Of a stretch of DNA of 8,194 nucleotides, positions 5,844 to 8,194 are shown one piece after another. The number at the start of each line of letters is the position of its first letter. Position 1 is the first letter of the stretch. Source of the stretch: JADKIH01 sp031367345 (GTDB taxonomy: Bacteria > Bacteroidota > Bacteroidia > AKYH767-A > 2013-40CM-41-45); the NCBI GenBank assembly GCA_031367345.1, contig JANLPR010000067.1, positions 1-8,194 on the forward strand, read 5' to 3'. Under the pieces are notes generated by a model, which saw only the letters and a program-made list of their open reading frames with translations, was not told where the DNA came from and did no database searches. The position numbers and the translations under genes are program-made.

Positions 5844-6648
5844 CGGAGATTTTTCTGGAAATTAAATGTAAACTTTTTTATTGAAATAAAATCAGCTCAA
5901 AATAAATTTGACAAAATGATTAAAAATTCTTTCAAAAATAATTTCCTCAGCTTATGAATGAAAAGGACAATAAAATTGGTTTATAAATAAGTAACCTAAC
6001 TAAACCGGACTTTCGTTTTGATTAATGTAGAATGGTTGTCTTTGAACTTTTGGGATTAATTGCTAACTCAAACTTTTTTATCGCATATATTTTTATCATG
6101 ATTACAGGAAGATTTTTTTTATTTGAAACACTATTATTTCTTTTAAAAAACGAAACAGAAATCTAGTAGTTCAGTCAAGTTTTTTGTGAAATTGAATTTT
6201 TAGTTGATTTAATTCAATGGTTGAAATGTAAACTTATCCGAGGTATTGATAGGCCGCTAAAACTAAAAACCCCATTTCTGTGCAATTTAGACAGGAAAAT
6301 TAATTGTTTTCTGGTAATGACTTGTTTATTATTAATTAATTAGCCGAGAACGTTTATTATTCAATTTAATTATTTAGATTTATTCAATATTAATTACTGC
6401 GTAAATTTCGATTCGTTTTTATATCCTTTTTATACCATTTGACCTTAAGTGTCAATATTAATAGGTCAGTTTGTTGTAATTTAATCTAAGTGAATTTTAT
6501 AAATATGCTCTAATGTGTAGGATTATCCCGGTCAATAAATTACAAAAAGGAAAAAATAAGAGTATTAATTAAACGGTTTGATATTAATTGTTTAAATTAC
6601 TTAGTGATTTTCAAATTAGTATTTTTATATTTTTTAATATAACATTTG
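5844..6648. other. Long AT-rich intergenic region without a convincing gene
   Basis: About 800 bp between two divergent genes is rich in A/T runs and TTAATTAAT-like stretches. I found no RNA gene, strong hairpin or convincing coding frame. A 44-codon hydrophobic ORF at 6032-6166 (plus) is the only notable frame and is judged probably accidental. A TATTTTTG on the minus strand (5933-5940) matches the -7 consensus of Bacteroidota and could serve the fibronectin-repeat gene about 90 nt away, but it lacks a -33 partner. No TAnnTTTG match was found just upstream of the phosphoesterase. Confidence 0.6.
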
Positions 6649-7584
6649 ATGAAATTAGGTTGGAATGATAATGCTGTAGATCTTATTGGTGATATACATG
6701 GGCATGCAGATAAACTAAAGGAACTTTTGAAGAAGCTTGAATATACCAAAAACGGTTCCGGCTATTCTCATCCTGAAAGAAAAGTAATTTTTATTGGTGA
6801 TTATATTGATCGAGGGCCGCAAATTAAAGAGACTCTAGAGATAGTTAAGCAAATGAACGAAGAGGGAAATGCCATTGCTCTAATGGGTAATCATGAATAC
6901 AATGCACTTTGTTTTCATAGTATTGATGGAAGTGGAGGACATCTTAGAAAGCATTCGATTAAAAATATTGTTCAGCATTATAAGACATTGGAGCAATTTG
7001 AAAATTTCGAAAAAGATTATTCAATGTATATCGCTTGGTGTAAAACGTTGCCACTTTTTTTCGAGACTTCATCATACAGGGCAGTTCACGCATGTTGGGA
7101 AGACAGAAGTATTAATTTTTTACGCGACAATTTAGTTAATAATAAATTTGATGATCAACTACTTTTTCAATCAACTAAAAAAGGATCAAAATTTAATAAT
7201 TCCATTGACATTACGTTGAAAGGAAAAGAAATCGCATTGCCGAATGGAATTACTTTTACCGATAAAGATGGAGACATACGAAAAGATATTAGAGTGAAAT
7301 GGTGGATTGACCCTGCAGCTACTACTTACAAAGATTACAGCGTTGAAAGTCTTGATAATTTACCAACCTTAAAAGTTGATAATTCACAATTGAAATTCAA
7401 TGATTACTATCCTGAGCATTCAAGACCTGTATTTTTTGGACATTATTGGTTGAATGGAAATCCGACACTTTATCGTAATAATATTTGTTGTTTGGATTAT
7501 AGTGTGGCTAAAGATGGGCACCTTGCTGCTTACAGATTTAATGGTGAAAAAGAGTTAGATCAAAAGAATTTTGTTTTTGTCTAA
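6649..7584 (+). CDS. PPP/ApaH-like metallophosphoesterase
   Basis: This 311-residue cytoplasmic protein belongs to the calcineurin-like metallophosphoesterase superfamily, on the side of the PPP phosphatases and diadenosine tetraphosphatases. Counted from the ATG at 6649, its motifs are GDIHGH (14-19), GDYIDRGP (50-57), GNHEYN (80-85), a VHAC His (H147) and GHYW (264-267, H265). These supply the dinuclear metal ligands D15, H17, D51, N81, H147 and H265, with R55 and H82 as expected phosphate-contact and acid residues, so the enzyme looks active. The substrate is not shown: ApaH/PrpE-type dinucleoside tetraphosphate hydrolysis and protein phosphatase activity are both possible. Residues about 155-255 between the last two His motifs form a larger insert than in minimal ApaH proteins. 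An in-frame TTG at 6646 lies directly before the ATG; the ATG is preferred. No obvious co-transcribed neighbour is seen. Confidence 0.9.
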   Translation: MKLGWNDNAVDLIGDIHGHADKLKELLKKLEYTKNGSGYSHPERKVIFIGDYIDRGPQIKETLEIVKQMNEEGNAIALMGNHEYNALCFHSIDGSGGHLRKHSIKNIVQHYKTLEQFENFEKDYSMYIAWCKTLPLFFETSSYRAVHACWEDRSINFLRDNLVNNKFDDQLLFQSTKKGSKFNNSIDITLKGKEIALPNGITFTDKDGDIRKDIRVKWWIDPAATTYKDYSVESLDNLPTLKVDNSQLKFNDYYPEHSRPVFFGHYWLNGNPTLYRNNICCLDYSVAKDGHLAAYRFNGEKELDQKNFVFV

Positions 7585-8086
7585 ATTTTTTAAATAGTGT
7601 GGAAGTGCGAAGGTGATTGGATTGATGCGATGAATTGTTTCTTTTGAACTTATATTTATAATATTTTTTTTGAAATAATTTTAATCAATTAAATTATATT
7701 GAAGAGAAATTCTGCAAAGCGGATTGCGCATCACCAACTAGACTGAAAAGTTGACTGTCAGTTTTGAATAAAAAAATTGTATGCTAAATTTTTGAACTAC
7801 GCCTGAAATAAAATAGTGCCACTCTTTGTGCAGAGTCAGGCAACAGCTATAAATGTTCACTTAGTCTCTTTCTCATATTAATTCGATACATACAAATTAA
7901 AAAAGTGCGAGTTTCAGAAACAGAGCGAGTGAACAGTCAAAATACTGTTCACTCGCTCTGTTCATTTGCAGTGTAAAAGTACTCGAAAGCGGACTGTCTT
8001 CGAACTTATTTCCCAGTGATTTAAACAGATTTTGGGTATTGAAGGCTGCTTTGAACGCAAACGATCAACTTAACAGGTAATAGGTT
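7585..8086. other. Intergenic region between convergent genes
   Basis: About 500 bp lie between the phosphoesterase stop and the stop of the minus-strand T9SS gene. There is no open frame of useful length and no tRNA-like cloverleaf. The only strong structure is the 19-bp hairpin at 7919-7962. A small imperfect hairpin (ACTCT/AGAGT around 7821-7836) is also visible but lacks a U-tract. The length is unusual for two genes that only need a shared terminator. Confidence 0.6.
7919..7962. repeat. Perfect 19-bp inverted repeat (hairpin)
   Basis: Arms 7919-7937 and 7944-7962 are exact reverse complements with a 6-nt loop (CAAAAT). The stem contains GAGCGAGTGAACAG, richer in G/C than its surroundings. 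It is placed between convergent genes, 125 nt beyond the T9SS gene's stop and 334 nt beyond the phosphoesterase's stop. Neither side has an immediate U-run; on the minus strand a T-rich stretch comes only about 10 nt later. It may be a terminator, a protein-binding site or a dispersed palindromic repeat. Confidence 0.75.
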
Positions 8087-8194
8087 TCAATGGACTACAA
8101 CCATCTTCCCACTCTTCACCATTTTCTCTCCGGTCAATTTGTAAAAATAAATCCCCTCTGAAAAAGATTGCAAGTTTATTGTTGTTAAACCATC
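8087..8194 (-). CDS. T9SS type A sorting domain, C-terminal end of a partial gene
   Basis: The minus-strand frame is open from the window edge at 8194 to the TGA at 8087-8089 and encodes 35 residues. It contains INLQSFSEGIYFYKLTG followed by a KMVKSGKMVVVH end. This is the usual final part of a type A sorting domain: a strand with a hydrophobic-x-Leu pattern, the GIYFYKL strand, then a basic GK stretch and a last hydrophobic strand ending near the C-terminus. The parent protein is therefore a large secreted cargo of the type IX system, whose functional domains lie beyond the right edge and cannot be identified here. The end is short but the pattern is characteristic, and the gene is convergent with the phosphoesterase. 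Confidence 0.8.
   Translation of the reverse strand, partial: DGLTTINLQSFSEGIYFYKLTGEKMVKSGKMVVVH

Noticed and set aside
5680..5865. 61-codon plus-strand ORF
   Set aside because: It is antisense to the signal peptide and N-terminal region of the T9SS cargo gene.
5933..5940. Promoter for the fibronectin-repeat gene (TATTTTTG on the minus strand)
   Set aside because: There is no TTG at the right spacing and the DNA is very AT-rich, so it is too weak to list as a feature.
6032..6166. 44-codon hydrophobic ORF in the AT-rich gap
   Set aside because: T-rich DNA readily yields Phe/Leu/Ile-rich frames by chance; there is no recognisable start context, promoter or family pattern.
6893..7135. 80-codon plus-strand ORF
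   Set aside because: It is an alternative frame within the metallophosphoesterase gene, which has intact catalytic motifs.

Overview
The window looks like chromosomal DNA of a member of the Bacteroidota. It is strongly AT-rich, start codons are preceded by A/T-rich sequence rather than a clear GGAGG, and two genes end in type IX secretion (T9SS) type A sorting domains. It also carries families typical of this phylum: a DUF6340-like lipoprotein, a DUF4258 protein with the KHARCRMECR motif, and a GDCCVxC-type small protein. I cannot place it below phylum level from the sequence. No rRNA, tRNA, CRISPR array, transposase or integrase was seen.

Layout, left to right. (1) Positions 1-116 hold the 3' end of a Cys-rich GDCCVxC (seleno)protein family gene, followed after 35 nt on the same strand by a class I SAM-dependent methyltransferase (152-766); the two are probably co-transcribed. 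(2) A bidirectional hairpin terminator (767-793) separates this pair from a convergent YihY/BrkB-family inner-membrane protein (792-1718, minus, TTG start). (3) A divergent intergenic region with candidate TAnnTTTG promoters leads to a membrane-anchored DUF4258 protein (1873-2310, plus). (4) Between this gene and the convergent DUF6340-like lipoprotein (2456-3526, minus) lies an unusual element of about 126 bp built almost wholly of 7-bp units (2342-2467), which also supplies the lipoprotein gene's last codons and stop. (5) A perfect 22-bp inverted repeat (3667-3718) sits just past the stop of a 703-residue secreted protein (3732-5843, minus) with an N-terminal Ig-like region, five fibronectin type III-like repeats and a T9SS sorting tail. 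(6) About 800 bp of very AT-rich DNA (5844-6648) has no convincing gene. (7) A PPP/ApaH-like metallophosphoesterase (6649-7584, plus) follows. (8) About 500 bp of non-coding DNA contains a perfect 19-bp hairpin (7919-7962). (9) The 3' end of a second T9SS cargo gene runs off the right edge (8087-8194, minus).

Most genes are single transcription units facing toward or away from each other, so the window is mainly a mosaic of independent genes rather than one pathway. The exceptions are the GDCCVxC-methyltransferase pair, which may belong to a metal- or metalloid-handling operon continuing upstream, and the shared surface-secretion theme of the two T9SS cargo proteins. No clear defence or mobile system was found. 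The most distinctive sequence structures are the heptamer element and the two long perfect hairpins.
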